A DNA stretch of 64,000 nt from positions 62,001 through 126,000 of the forward strand of contig JBMNFJ010000016.1 of assembly GCA_050949255.1 (NCBI GenBank), written 5' to 3'. Made by a program: the position numbers and the translations under genes. A model generated the notes under the pieces. It did no database searches, had not been told where the DNA came from, and worked only from the letters and a program-made list of their open reading frames with translations. Source of the DNA: UBA3941 sp002385665. Its GTDB lineage: Bacteria > Bacillota > Clostridia > Caldicoprobacterales > UBA3941. Below, in pieces: positions 17,009-26,047 of the stretch. Position 1 is the first letter of the stretch, and each line of letters begins with the position of its first letter.

Positions 17009-18058
17009 ATGGATCTAAAGGGATTAAAGGAACTAGAGAGGATCTCACAAGAAGTAGGAAAGCATCCCGATTTCGTACAAGGTGGGGGTGGGAACACATC
17101 TGCCAAGCTGGATGATAGATACATGGCGGTGAAAGCTTCCGGCTATCGCCTGGATCAAGTAACAGAGTGGGACGGTTACGTTATTGTGGACTATCAGAGG
17201 GTACGGGATTACTATAATAGCGTTGATCGGAACAGGGACGTGGATTTTGAAAGGGAAAGCGCCGGTTTTATGAAGGAGTGCGTTTTAGAAGAGCAGAATC
17301 CCAAAAACCTGCGACCATCCATAGAAACAGGATTTCATTCCTTTATGGATAAATGCGTTATCCACAGCCACTCGGTGTACGCTAATATATTATGCTGTTC
17401 CAAAGAAGGGGAGAGTATAGCGAAAGGAATATTCGACGATAGTTTTAGAATGCTATGGGTGCCCTATACCAATCCAGGCTTTGATCTGACCATAGAGCTT
17501 AACAATGCAATCCATCAGTATAAGGTAGAGAAGGGTTATGCACCAAACATAGTCTTTATGGAAAACCATGGACTTATTGTATCCGGGGAGGATGCCGAAG
17601 GATGCCTGGAACTGCACGAAAGGGTTAATGTGGCTATCATGGATTATTTTAAACTGGGGAATACATACCCTGAGATCAGAATAGAGGGTATAGGCGAGAA
17701 GAAGTATAGGAGCAAAACGGCTTATCTGAGAGATACTCTCATAAAGATGGACGTAGGACCTGAATTGTTTAAAGAGGTCATCCTCTATCCTGATCAACTG
17801 GTCTATCTTGGGGAGAACGTTTCCTTTAAAGGCATGGGGAAGGTGAATGTTGATTCGGATACAGGTGAGGTAGTTTACGTGACAAATAAGACAGAGGCCA
17901 TCACCATAGACGAGACCCTTACTGCCTATATTTATGTAGTGGATAAGATTAAGGAGTTGGGCCTTACCCTACAGACCATGACTGAAGAGGGGATTGCCTT
18001 TATACGGAATATGGAGGGAGAGAAGTATCGAAAGAGCCTGCTAAAGAAGGATTCTTAG
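17009..18058 (+). CDS. class II aldolase, probable rhamnulose-1-phosphate aldolase
   Basis: This 349-residue protein is a zinc-dependent class II aldolase/adducin-family enzyme. It carries FVQGGGGNTSAK (~20-31), the metal-binding VIHSHSVYAN (~115) and the later MENHGLIVSG (~187). Directly after rhaA it most likely splits rhamnulose-1-phosphate into dihydroxyacetone phosphate and lactaldehyde. It is longer than E. coli RhaD (274 residues), with an added C-terminal ~90 residues, so it may belong to a separate aldolase group. Start ATG at 17009 follows AAGGGAG; 16988 would overlap rhaA. Confidence 0.8.
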   Translation: MDLKGLKELERISQEVGKHPDFVQGGGGNTSAKLDDRYMAVKASGYRLDQVTEWDGYVIVDYQRVRDYYNSVDRNRDVDFERESAGFMKECVLEEQNPKNLRPSIETGFHSFMDKCVIHSHSVYANILCCSKEGESIAKGIFDDSFRMLWVPYTNPGFDLTIELNNAIHQYKVEKGYAPNIVFMENHGLIVSGEDAEGCLELHERVNVAIMDYFKLGNTYPEIRIEGIGEKKYRSKTAYLRDTLIKMDVGPELFKEVILYPDQLVYLGENVSFKGMGKVNVDSDTGEVVYVTNKTEAITIDETLTAYIYVVDKIKELGLTLQTMTEEGIAFIRNMEGEKYRKSLLKKDS

Positions 18059-18159
18059 CCCACTATGAGAGTGGATGGGAAAGTCCATCCTATATGCAAC
18101 AATAGAGAATGAATATTAGGCATGGATAATATATCGGTTCAATAGGATTGATAGGAAAT

Positions 18160-18190
18160 AAAAAGGAGCGGTGAGTAACCGCTCCTTTTT
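18160..18190. terminator. bidirectional terminator between the rhamnose operon and fba
   Basis: GGAGCGGT (18165-18172) pairs with ACCGCTCC (18178-18185), flanked by A5 and T5 so that the stem extends and both strands have a T-run. It separates convergent genes. Confidence 0.92.
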
Positions 18191-18249
18191 ATTTCCTTGC
18201 TAAATATCTTACTTTTCAAGGTTGCATACCTTGGTGCATTCCGAAACAC

Positions 18250-19179
18250 TTAGGCCTTATTGTTACATCCCAGTACATTAACAATCTTGTGGCGTACGAT
18301 AGTTCTGATGGCATCCCTGGCTGGGCCTAAGTACTGTCTTGGGTCAAAGGCTCCAGGATTTTCAGCCATGAACTTTCTGATAGTCGCAGTCATGGCCAGC
18401 CTCAAGTCGGAATCTATATTGATTTTACATACTGCCATGGAAGCGGCCTTTCGAAGCATATCTTCAGGAACACCCTTGGCACCGGGCATATCACCGCCGT
18501 ACTTATTGACAATCTCTACATACTCTTGGGGTACTGAGGAGGCACCATGTAAAACGATGGGGAATCCGGGAAGCCTCTTACTGATCTCTTCAAGGATATC
18601 GAAGCGAAGCTTGGGTTCGCCTTTGAATTTAAAGGCACCATGGCTGGTTCCTATAGCAATGGCCAGGGAATCCACCCCTGTTCTTTCAACAAATTCCTCT
18701 ACCTCATCCGGATCTGTAAATCTTGCATCCTCTTCCGATACGTTGACAGCATCCTCGATACCGGCAAGCCTGCCCAGCTCGCCCTCTACCACTACACCGT
18801 GATCGTGGGCATAATCAACTACCTGCTTGGTGAGTTTGATATTCTCTTCAAAGGGTAGATGGGAACCATCAATCATAACCGAGGTGAACCCACCGTCTAT
18901 ACAGGATTTACACAGTTCAAAGGTATCACCATGATCCAAATGCAGGGCTATGGGTAGATCCGTCTCCTCAAGGGCTGCCTCTACCAACTTAACCAGATAG
19001 GTATGGTTGGCATATTTTCTTGCACCGGCTGAAACCTGGAGGATTAGGGGTGCATTTTCAGCTTTAGCAGCTTCTGTGATGCCCTGAATAATCTCCATGT
19101 TATTGACATTGAATGCTCCGATGGCGTATCCGCCCTCATAAGCTTTTTTAAACATCTCTGTAGTTGTAACTAGTGGCAT
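18250..19179 (-). CDS. fba: class II fructose-1,6-bisphosphate aldolase
   Basis: This 309-residue zinc enzyme cleaves fructose-1,6-bisphosphate to dihydroxyacetone phosphate and glyceraldehyde-3-phosphate in glycolysis. Signatures include AYEGGYAIGAFNVNNME at the N terminus, the zinc-binding LALHLDHGDTF-type segment (here IALHLDHGDTFE, ~77-88), GELGRLAGIED (~139), the GTSHGAFKF histidine (~178-186) and VLHGASSVP (~209). The ATG follows AAGGAG. It is transcribed alone, ending at a bidirectional terminator shared with the rhamnose operon. A tagatose- or sulfosugar-specific aldolase is less likely given the classical length and motifs. Confidence 0.94.
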   Translation of the reverse strand: MPLVTTTEMFKKAYEGGYAIGAFNVNNMEIIQGITEAAKAENAPLILQVSAGARKYANHTYLVKLVEAALEETDLPIALHLDHGDTFELCKSCIDGGFTSVMIDGSHLPFEENIKLTKQVVDYAHDHGVVVEGELGRLAGIEDAVNVSEEDARFTDPDEVEEFVERTGVDSLAIAIGTSHGAFKFKGEPKLRFDILEEISKRLPGFPIVLHGASSVPQEYVEIVNKYGGDMPGAKGVPEDMLRKAASMAVCKINIDSDLRLAMTATIRKFMAENPGAFDPRQYLGPARDAIRTIVRHKIVNVLGCNNKA

Positions 19180-19278
19180 TTATATTCACTCCTTAAAATT
19201 AATATGTATAGACTTAGGCTACTAGAATTCATTCTATCAAATCCAGTAGAAAAATCAAGAATTAGTCTCAAGATTATG

Positions 19279-19314
19279 AAAAATCCCGCGGACTTTGTTC
19301 CAGTCCTGCGGGAT
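19279..19314 (-). terminator. Rho-independent terminator after murC
   Basis: On the minus strand a stem of about 12 bp (19314-19302 with 19294-19283, one mismatch) is followed by T5. It begins ten bases after the murC stop. Confidence 0.85.
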
Positions 19315-19323
19315 CGGTTGACA

Positions 19324-20748
19324 TTATCTTTCAAGGGTGGCCGCTACCAGCATCTCCTCCATCCTTTGAATCAGCATCTCGGCAGCCAGGTAAACGTTAC
19401 CACAACCCGTGGTAAGAACTACGTCGCCATCCCGGGTATTGGCTGCAAGAAAATCCACTACATCATCAAAAGTTGGAAGATACCTGCAGGGCTGCCCCGT
19501 AGCCTTTATAGCTTTAACCAGGTCGAGGGCATGTATCAGACCGGTATCCTGTTCCCTACCGCCCATTATATCGGTGATTATAACCTCGTCAGCCCCATGG
19601 AAGGAATTAACAAAGTCGTCAAAGAGCAATTTGGTGCGAGAAAAGGTATAGGGCTGGAAGACACACCATAACTTTTTATGGGGATAGCTCTGGGCGGCGT
19701 CCAGGGTAGCCTTTATTTCCGTAGGATGGTGTCCATAGTCATCTATAACTGTAACACCTTCAACTACGCCCTTTATCTCAAACCTTCGATGGGTTCCCTT
19801 GTAGGATGCCAGACCGGATTTTATTGTCTCAAGAGAAATTCCTGATGCCCAAGCTGTTGCAATGGCTGCCAAGGCATTATAAACATTGTGTTTGCCTGGT
19901 ACATTTAAGGTAAATCTGCCCATGTCCTGGCCCTTATATACAGCCCTGAAGGATGTATGGTCATTGGCCTTATAATTGATATCCCTTGCAACCCAATCGG
20001 CTTTGCTTTGGATACCAAAGCTAATGGTCCTATTATCGATCTCATCAAGGAGCCTCTTAACCATGGGATCGTCATTGCAGCCTATAACAAATCCCCGACT
20101 TGGAACCAGGCTGGCAAACTCCATAAAGGTGTAGTAGATCTCTTCCATATCCTTAAAATAATCCAGGTGATCGTTATCGATATTTAGAATAACCGCTATA
20201 TAAGGGCTCATCTCCAGAAAGCTACCCGAAAACTCGCAGGCCTCCACAAGAAAGTGTGGGCTATTACCTATTCTGACATTGCCTCCGATCGCATCCAGCT
20301 TGCCTCCGACAAAGATAGTGGGGTCTAATCGCGCTTCAACCATTATATGGGATAACATGGAAGTAGCCGTGGTTTTTCCGTGGGTACCGGCAATTCCTAT
20401 AGCATTAGGAAATTCCTTCATGATCTGTCCCATAAGAACAGCCCTATTCATTAAGGGAATATTCCTCTTCTCGGCCTCCAAGATCTCGGGGTTCTCCCCG
20501 CTGGTTATAATGGCAGAGGTATATACAACAAGATCGGCACCTATAACCTTGGACCCATCATGACCTATATTTATATCAATGCCTTTATTTTGTAGATCCC
20601 TTGTGATATAGGAATCCATAACATCGGAGCCGGTAACGATATATCCCTTTTGTAGAAGGAATTCCGCCAAACCGCTCATACTGATGCCCCCGATACCTAC
20701 AAAATGAACTCTTCCACCTTTTATATCCTTTATATCAATCTGTTTCAT
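19324..20748 (-). CDS. murC: UDP-N-acetylmuramate-L-alanine ligase
   Basis: This 474-residue cytosolic Mur ligase adds L-alanine to UDP-MurNAc in peptidoglycan synthesis. It has the N-terminal Rossmann GIGGISMSGLAE (~18-29), the ATP loop GIAGTHGKTTATS (~112-124), LVEACEFSGSFL (~163), NIDNDHLDYF (~184), and the C-terminal VIDDYGHHPTEIKAT (~335) typical of MurC. The start is taken as ATG at 20748, behind GGGGTGA; an upstream GTG at 20763 has no ribosome binding site. It is a single-gene unit with its own terminator. Confidence 0.95.
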   Translation of the reverse strand: MKQIDIKDIKGGRVHFVGIGGISMSGLAEFLLQKGYIVTGSDVMDSYITRDLQNKGIDINIGHDGSKVIGADLVVYTSAIITSGENPEILEAEKRNIPLMNRAVLMGQIMKEFPNAIGIAGTHGKTTATSMLSHIMVEARLDPTIFVGGKLDAIGGNVRIGNSPHFLVEACEFSGSFLEMSPYIAVILNIDNDHLDYFKDMEEIYYTFMEFASLVPSRGFVIGCNDDPMVKRLLDEIDNRTISFGIQSKADWVARDINYKANDHTSFRAVYKGQDMGRFTLNVPGKHNVYNALAAIATAWASGISLETIKSGLASYKGTHRRFEIKGVVEGVTVIDDYGHHPTEIKATLDAAQSYPHKKLWCVFQPYTFSRTKLLFDDFVNSFHGADEVIITDIMGGREQDTGLIHALDLVKAIKATGQPCRYLPTFDDVVDFLAANTRDGDVVLTTGCGNVYLAAEMLIQRMEEMLVAATLER

Positions 20749-21056
20749 AATCTCACCCCACAATCCATGTCATATGGTCTACATCACTTATATCACTTGT
20801 CCATTATACTACCTTTATATCTATTTATCAATGAAACAAAATAAACTGTAATAAAAAGTAATCGCCCTGTAATATCTCAGAGGTAAGGATACATTTATCC
20901 ATAGGTTGTGTTATAATGGTTTCATCTTAAATAATGGACTGATCCTTGTACAGGTTGATACTAATCATGACCATGGCTGATATATTAATATAGGTTTCTT
21001 CAGTGGATTATAACAGCTAAAACAGAATAAAATGAGTAATAAGGAGGGAAAGTCAT
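20749..21056. other. intergenic region between divergent murC and metH-like genes
   Basis: No gene or structured RNA is recognised here. A TATAAT box at 20912-20917 points toward the methyltransferase gene but has no good -35 partner. AAGGAGGG at 21041-21048 is the ribosome binding site for the gene at 21057. No SAM, T-box or cobalamin riboswitch motif is apparent. Confidence 0.5.
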
Positions 21057-22730
21057 ATGGATATAAGAAAGGCGATGACCGAGGATGTACTGTTCATAGA
21101 CGGAGGAATGGGCACTATGATACAAAATGCTGGTTTAAAAGCGGGCCAACAACCTGAGGTCTATAATATTTTACATCCTGAAATCATTAAATCTATACAT
21201 AGGGCTTACTTGGAGGCCGGAGCGGATATAATAACCACCAACACCTTTGGAGCCAATGAATACAAGTTAAAGGGGACTGGGTACACGGTTGAGGAGATTG
21301 TAGATAAGGGGGTATCCTTGGCCAGGGAGGTTTCGGAGAATGGGTGGGTAGCCCTTGATATTGGACCTATAGGCCAATTGATGGAACCCAGCGGGACCTT
21401 ATCCTTTAATGAGGCCTATAGGATTGTTGCCAGACAGGTACAGGTGGGAGAAAAAGCAGGGGCAGATCTGGTAATAATCGAGACTATAGCTGACCTATAT
21501 GAAATGAAGGCGGCGATACTGGCTGTTAAAGAAAACTCCTCACTACCCGTATTCTGTACCCTTACATACGACGAAAATGGAAGAACCATGATGGGCACAG
21601 ATCCCTTTACAGCAGTAAATGTTTTAGAAGGGCTTGGAGTAGATGCCCTGGGTGTTAATTGTTCCCTGGGGCCAAAGGAACTTTTGCCCATAGTGGAAGA
21701 GCTGCTAAAATATGCCCATATACCCGTCATTGTACAGCCAAACGCAGGTCTGCCAAGGCTCGAGAACGGAATGACCCTCTTTGATACTGATGCTGATGAA
21801 TTTGCCATCTATGGCAAAAGGATGGTAGAAATGGGTGTCAGGATAATAGGTGGATGCTGCGGTACTACTCCGGAGTATATAAAGAAACTCATAGAAGGCG
21901 TAAGGAGTGTTCGGCCAAATGACTTTATAGCCAATTCCCATAGAGATACAGCGGTGTCCTCCCCGTCAAACACCATAACCTTTGGAGACGGAATTAAGAT
22001 TATCGGCGGGCGGATAAATCCGTCAACGGATAGATCCATTGAAAAGGCCCTATTGGAAGAGGATTATGACGAAATCATATCTGAAGCAATAGAGCAGAGG
22101 ATGGCCGGGGTAGATATAATCGCTATAAATGTGGGAATGGAAAAATCAGAAATCCATAAGCCTGATATTTTATCAAAGGCGGTTAAAGAGCTTCAGGGGA
22201 TGGTCAATACACCGCTTATGATAGACAGTCCTGATCCCGATGCTATAGAGGCGGCTGTAAGAATCTATAATGGAAAACCCTTGATAAAAGGTGTAAATGG
22301 AGAAAGGGAATCCATGGAATCAATTTTCCCCATCGCAAAAAAATATGGGGCCTGTGTCATCGGGCAAACCGCTCGCGGGGAGGGTGTACCACAGGGGGCA
22401 GATGAGAGACTGGAGATAGCTGAGTCTATTCTGGCCATGGCTGCCCGGTATGGGATACCCAGGGAAGACATAATAATAGATCCCCAACCAACAGATATTT
22501 TCATGAACAGTGTGATGGAAGAGGAGACAATAAAGGCCATTAGTGAAATAAAAACAAGGCTGGGCTTAAAAACCGTGTTGGATATTGGTGGCGGCTCGTC
22601 TAAGATGATGGACTTGGATAAGGAACAAGTACGTCAATTTCTAATAGAAACCATAGAGGCTGGGCTGGATAGCATAATTATGGATCCTTTTGACGAGGAT
22701 ATGATGGAGATTATAGAACCTTACAGATGA
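21057..22730 (+). CDS. two-domain methionine-synthase-like methyltransferase (homocysteine and pterin domains)
   Basis: This 557-residue protein matches the first half of cobalamin-dependent methionine synthase MetH. Residues ~1-285 form the zinc-dependent homocysteine S-methyltransferase barrel, with GVNCSLGP (~200) and GGCCGTTP (~265) supplying the three zinc cysteines. Residues ~300-557 form a dihydropteroate-synthase-like methyltetrahydrofolate domain (GGRINPSTDRSIEKALLEE region, MIDSPDPDAIEAA, DIGGGSSKM). The cobalamin-binding and reactivation domains are absent, so corrinoid must come from another protein. Start is ATG behind AAGGAGGG. A role in methionine synthesis or corrinoid methyl transfer is inferred. 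Confidence 0.88.
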   Translation: MDIRKAMTEDVLFIDGGMGTMIQNAGLKAGQQPEVYNILHPEIIKSIHRAYLEAGADIITTNTFGANEYKLKGTGYTVEEIVDKGVSLAREVSENGWVALDIGPIGQLMEPSGTLSFNEAYRIVARQVQVGEKAGADLVIIETIADLYEMKAAILAVKENSSLPVFCTLTYDENGRTMMGTDPFTAVNVLEGLGVDALGVNCSLGPKELLPIVEELLKYAHIPVIVQPNAGLPRLENGMTLFDTDADEFAIYGKRMVEMGVRIIGGCCGTTPEYIKKLIEGVRSVRPNDFIANSHRDTAVSSPSNTITFGDGIKIIGGRINPSTDRSIEKALLEEDYDEIISEAIEQRMAGVDIIAINVGMEKSEIHKPDILSKAVKELQGMVNTPLMIDSPDPDAIEAAVRIYNGKPLIKGVNGERESMESIFPIAKKYGACVIGQTARGEGVPQGADERLEIAESILAMAARYGIPREDIIIDPQPTDIFMNSVMEEETIKAISEIKTRLGLKTVLDIGGGSSKMMDLDKEQVRQFLIETIEAGLDSIIMDPFDEDMMEIIEPYR

Positions 22731-22760
22731 GCAGAAAGAAAGTGTTGTCAAATCAATCTA

Positions 22761-22860
22761 TTGTGCTAGTCATAACAAAGGTAATGGCTATTGATCGCTG
22801 TTTTCTTAGCCAAATCAATGAAGTTATTCGCTTATCAATAGCCATTATTCTTGCACGCAC
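22761..22860 (+). repeat. dispersed palindromic repeat, copy C (best stem)
   Basis: Perfect 14-base arms TAATGGCTATTGAT (22782-22795) and ATCAATAGCCATTA (22834-22847) enclose a 38-base loop containing ATCAATGAAGTTATTCGCTT. The outer left flank TTGTGCTAGTCA (22761-22772) also occurs in the copy at 49986. It occupies the space between two convergent genes. Confidence 0.75.
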
Positions 22861-22970
22861 TGTTTCAGTTAGATATATATATGAAATTTAGTATATTAGT
22901 ACTGTTAATAGAGTGTATGGATTTGTGTAAGCGGTTCCCATTAGTCTAAAAGGCAGAAGAGCAGGTTTAG

Positions 22971-23480
22971 TCAAATATCCAAAATCACTATTTTATTCTG
23001 CCGTCGTGTTTCATTCAGATCTATGATTCGTTGATTTTCAGAGCCGCGGAAGGGTAGAAGCAGGTTTTTCTTCTCAATTTCAAATTTACCATCTACCAGA
23101 ATATCCGTAACATCCAGCAATTGTTTCCAAGCATTGGTCTCGTTGGATTCCTCCAGGAGAAACTCATAGGTATATCCAGTATATGTCATGATATCCAGAC
23201 CAAGGTCTTTAAACCGTTTACCAAGCATGGAAAAGGCCTTGGCCTGGGAGAAGGGTTCACCTCCACTGAAGGTTACGCCGTCCAGTAGTGGATTCTTACT
23301 AGGTAGTTGGGCTATGTCTTCCAAGGACATCAGGTAACCCCCTTCGAAGTCATGGGTTTCGGGATTATGGCACCCCTTGCATCTATGGGGACAGCCCTGG
23401 GCAAATATCACCATTCTGATCCCTGGGCCGTCTACGATGGATTCATCTATAATACCGGCTATTCTGACAGTATCTTTCAA
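22971..23480 (-). CDS. nrdG: anaerobic ribonucleotide reductase activating protein
   Basis: This ~169-residue radical-SAM enzyme generates the glycyl radical on NrdD. The [4Fe-4S] motif is CPHRCKGC (Cys-x3-Cys-x2-Cys, ~residues 26-33), preceded by ESIVDGPGIRMVIFAQG, and the SAM-binding FSGGEPF lies near residue 90. The length is typical of NrdG. The likely start is TTG at 23480, with AGAGGTGG about eight bases upstream; the GTG at 23492 would sit inside that site. It follows nrdD closely and both are read from the nrdD promoter region. Confidence 0.93.
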   Translation of the reverse strand: MKDTVRIAGIIDESIVDGPGIRMVIFAQGCPHRCKGCHNPETHDFEGGYLMSLEDIAQLPSKNPLLDGVTFSGGEPFSQAKAFSMLGKRFKDLGLDIMTYTGYTYEFLLEESNETNAWKQLLDVTDILVDGKFEIEKKNLLLPFRGSENQRIIDLNETRRQNKIVILDI

Positions 23481-23515
23481 GGCCTTTACCACCTCTAATA
23501 TTAGTCGGTTAACTA

Positions 23516-25834
23516 TTATACTCCAAAATGCTTTACTCGATCTTTCTCCTCAGCCTTTTTTGCATCGTTGAATCGTTCGATGGTTCCCACCAGATAACCT
23601 GTAATTCTACGGATTCTCTCGAATTTAATATCTCCCTCTTTTCTGCCGCAGAAAGGGCAGGTATCCCCGATAATCCCTGTATATCCGCATACAGGATCCC
23701 TGTCTACGGGATGGTTGATAGAACCATAGCCCACCCCCGCCTCTTTCATGGCCCTGATGATCTTTTCAAAGGCTCTTAGATTGTTAAGGGGATCCCCATC
23801 CAATTCGATATAGGTGATATGACCGGCATTGGTCAATTCGTGATAGGGGGCTTCCAATCTAATCTTGTCAAAAGCACTGATTTTATAATATACGGGAATA
23901 TGGAAACTATTGGTATAGTACTCCCTGTCGGTGACACCTGGTATATTGCCAAATATCTCCCTGTCCATCTTAACAAAGCGACCGGCTGTGCCTTCCGCAG
24001 GAGTGGCCAGTAGGGTGAAGTTTAGCTTTAGGGATTGGCTAACCTCGTCCATCCGCTGGCGCATATGCTTGATAATCTCCAGACCTAGTTTTTGCGCACG
24101 CTCCGATTCGCCATGGTGTTCCCCTATAAGGGCTTTTAAGCACTCTGCCAAGCCAATGAAACCCATGGAAAGAGTTCCGTGCTTTATAACTTCCCGGATT
24201 TCGTCATTATCATTTAACTTATGGGAATCAAGCCAAAGATGTTGCCCCATCAGGAAGGGAAAGTTCTTAACCTTCTTTTTGGCTTGAATCTCAAATCGCT
24301 CCAATAACTGTTCAACCACCATGGCTATTTTTGCGTCAAGATCTTCATAGAAGGCGGGCAGGTCATTTCGGTGTTTCAATCCCAACCTGGGGAGATTGAT
24401 GGTAGTAAAGCTCAAATTACCCCTTCCATTTACAATCTCCTGTGAAGGGTCATATACATTACCTATTACTCTTGTTCTGCATCCCATATAGGCGATCTCT
24501 GTTTCTGGGCGTCCGGGCTTATAATATTTCAAATTATAGGGGGCATCCAAAAAGGAGAAATTGGGGAAGAGTCTCTTGGCACTGACCCTACAGGCCAGCT
24601 GGAATAGATCATAGTTTGGATCTCCCGGATTGTAGTTGACGCCTTCCTTAACCTTAAATATATGTATTGGAAATATGGGGGTTTCCCCATTACCCAGACC
24701 CGCTTCCGCAGCCAGCAACAGGTTTTTAATGACAAGCCTACCCTCGGGTGAGGTGTCAGTTCCGTAGTTTATAGAGCTAAAGGGTATCTGAGCCCCTGCC
24801 CGGCTGTGCATAGTGTTTAGATTATGTATCAAAGCCTCCATAGCCTGATAGGTTTCACGAGAGATCTCCTTACGTGCCTTGGACTTGGCAAAGTTTTGGG
24901 CTTTTGCAATTAGAGGTTTGTTACCCAATAAATCAACCAGGAGCTTCCCTTCCAGTTGAATATATTCGTCGTCTGATTCCAATCTGGGTATTAAGCTGTG
25001 TTCCTCTTCCAGACAGGTGAAAATGGAGAGAACCTTGGCTTCATCATAGACTCCATCAAAGAGAAGTTCTAAAGATTTCATAAGGTTTTGAGTGTATAGC
25101 CTCTTATATGATTTTATTACGCCCGGGGCCATATCGTAATCAAAGCTTGGTATGCTTTGGCCGCCATGCTGATCATTTTGATTGGATTGGATGGCTATAC
25201 AGGCTAGAGCTGAATAGCTTTGGATGCTGTTAGGTTCTCTAAGATAACCGTGTCCGGTGCTGAAACCGCCGCTAAAGAGTTTCCTCAGATCGATTTGACA
25301 GCAGGTGGTGGTCAGGGTTAAAAAATCCAGATCATGGATGTGTATATCCCCGGCTCTATGGGCATCGGAATGCTCCGGATTTAGCACATACATATTATAG
25401 AATTGCTTAGCACTTTCTGAACCGTATTTTAGCATGGTTCCCATGGCGGTATCGCCATTGATATTGGCATTTTCGCGTTTCAGATCATTATCCTTTGCGT
25501 CCTTAAAGGTTAACTCTTCCATTACCTTCATAAGACGAGTATTCATCTCTCTTATTCTGGTCCTCTCGGCACGATAAAGGATATAGGCCTTTGCCGTACG
25601 GGCATGGCCATTTTCGATCAATACCTTTTCAACTATGTCCTGAACATCCTCAACAGTTGGAATTGCGCCCTTCATGGTTTGATTCAGAGTATTGGCAACC
25701 TCATAGGCCAGTCCCAGGGCCATATCATAGTCATTTCCACCGCTGGCCACGGCCGCCTTAAATATGGCATTTGCTATTTTCTCCACGTTAAATGGCACTT
25801 CACGGCCATCTCTTTTTTTTATCCTGGTAATCAA
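23516..25834 (-). CDS. nrdD: anaerobic ribonucleoside-triphosphate reductase
   Basis: This 772-residue class III reductase makes dNTPs from NTPs under anaerobic conditions using formate as reductant. It begins with an ATP-cone (TRIKKRDGREVPFNVEKIAN region, residues ~3-90). A C-terminal zinc site has paired cysteines in DPVCGYTG and GDTCPFCGRK (~715-735), and the glycyl radical loop is RRITGYLVG (~745-753). The start is TTG behind AGGGGG. Two candidate NrdR boxes lie about 50-100 bases upstream. nrdG follows in the same operon. Confidence 0.96.
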   Translation of the reverse strand: MITRIKKRDGREVPFNVEKIANAIFKAAVASGGNDYDMALGLAYEVANTLNQTMKGAIPTVEDVQDIVEKVLIENGHARTAKAYILYRAERTRIREMNTRLMKVMEELTFKDAKDNDLKRENANINGDTAMGTMLKYGSESAKQFYNMYVLNPEHSDAHRAGDIHIHDLDFLTLTTTCCQIDLRKLFSGGFSTGHGYLREPNSIQSYSALACIAIQSNQNDQHGGQSIPSFDYDMAPGVIKSYKRLYTQNLMKSLELLFDGVYDEAKVLSIFTCLEEEHSLIPRLESDDEYIQLEGKLLVDLLGNKPLIAKAQNFAKSKARKEISRETYQAMEALIHNLNTMHSRAGAQIPFSSINYGTDTSPEGRLVIKNLLLAAEAGLGNGETPIFPIHIFKVKEGVNYNPGDPNYDLFQLACRVSAKRLFPNFSFLDAPYNLKYYKPGRPETEIAYMGCRTRVIGNVYDPSQEIVNGRGNLSFTTINLPRLGLKHRNDLPAFYEDLDAKIAMVVEQLLERFEIQAKKKVKNFPFLMGQHLWLDSHKLNDNDEIREVIKHGTLSMGFIGLAECLKALIGEHHGESERAQKLGLEIIKHMRQRMDEVSQSLKLNFTLLATPAEGTAGRFVKMDREIFGNIPGVTDREYYTNSFHIPVYYKISAFDKIRLEAPYHELTNAGHITYIELDGDPLNNLRAFEKIIRAMKEAGVGYGSINHPVDRDPVCGYTGIIGDTCPFCGRKEGDIKFERIRRITGYLVGTIERFNDAKKAEEKDRVKHFGV

Positions 25835-25883
25835 TGTTAATCCCCCTTTGGTAGCTTTAACCTTTCAAAAATAACCTTACCAT

Positions 25884-25931
25884 ATACTACTTGTAGATGC
25901 AACTTTGATGTAGGGATACTATATGTTGTGT
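25884..25931 (-). promoter_or_regulatory. tandem candidate NrdR boxes upstream of nrdD
   Basis: ATACTATATGTTGTGT at 25916-25931 matches the 16-base NrdR consensus (acaCwAtATaTwGtgt) at about 14 positions. A weaker second box, ATACTACTTGTAGATG at 25884-25899 with a CTAC-TT-GTAG core, starts exactly 32 bases away, close to three helical turns, as in known NrdR pairs. Regulation of nrdDG by NrdR is inferred; nrdR itself is not in the window. Confidence 0.6.
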
Positions 25932-26047
25932 ACAGTCCGAATAATCCTATTATGTCCAATTATCTTAATCATATTGAATAATTTATTTTTTAAGTAAGTC
26001 GTTTTTATTCAAATGTGTGATCCTACTGAATAATTTATATAAGAGTT

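Noticed and set aside
20749..21056. SAM or cobalamin riboswitch before the metH-like gene
   Set aside because: The conserved blocks of these riboswitches are absent.
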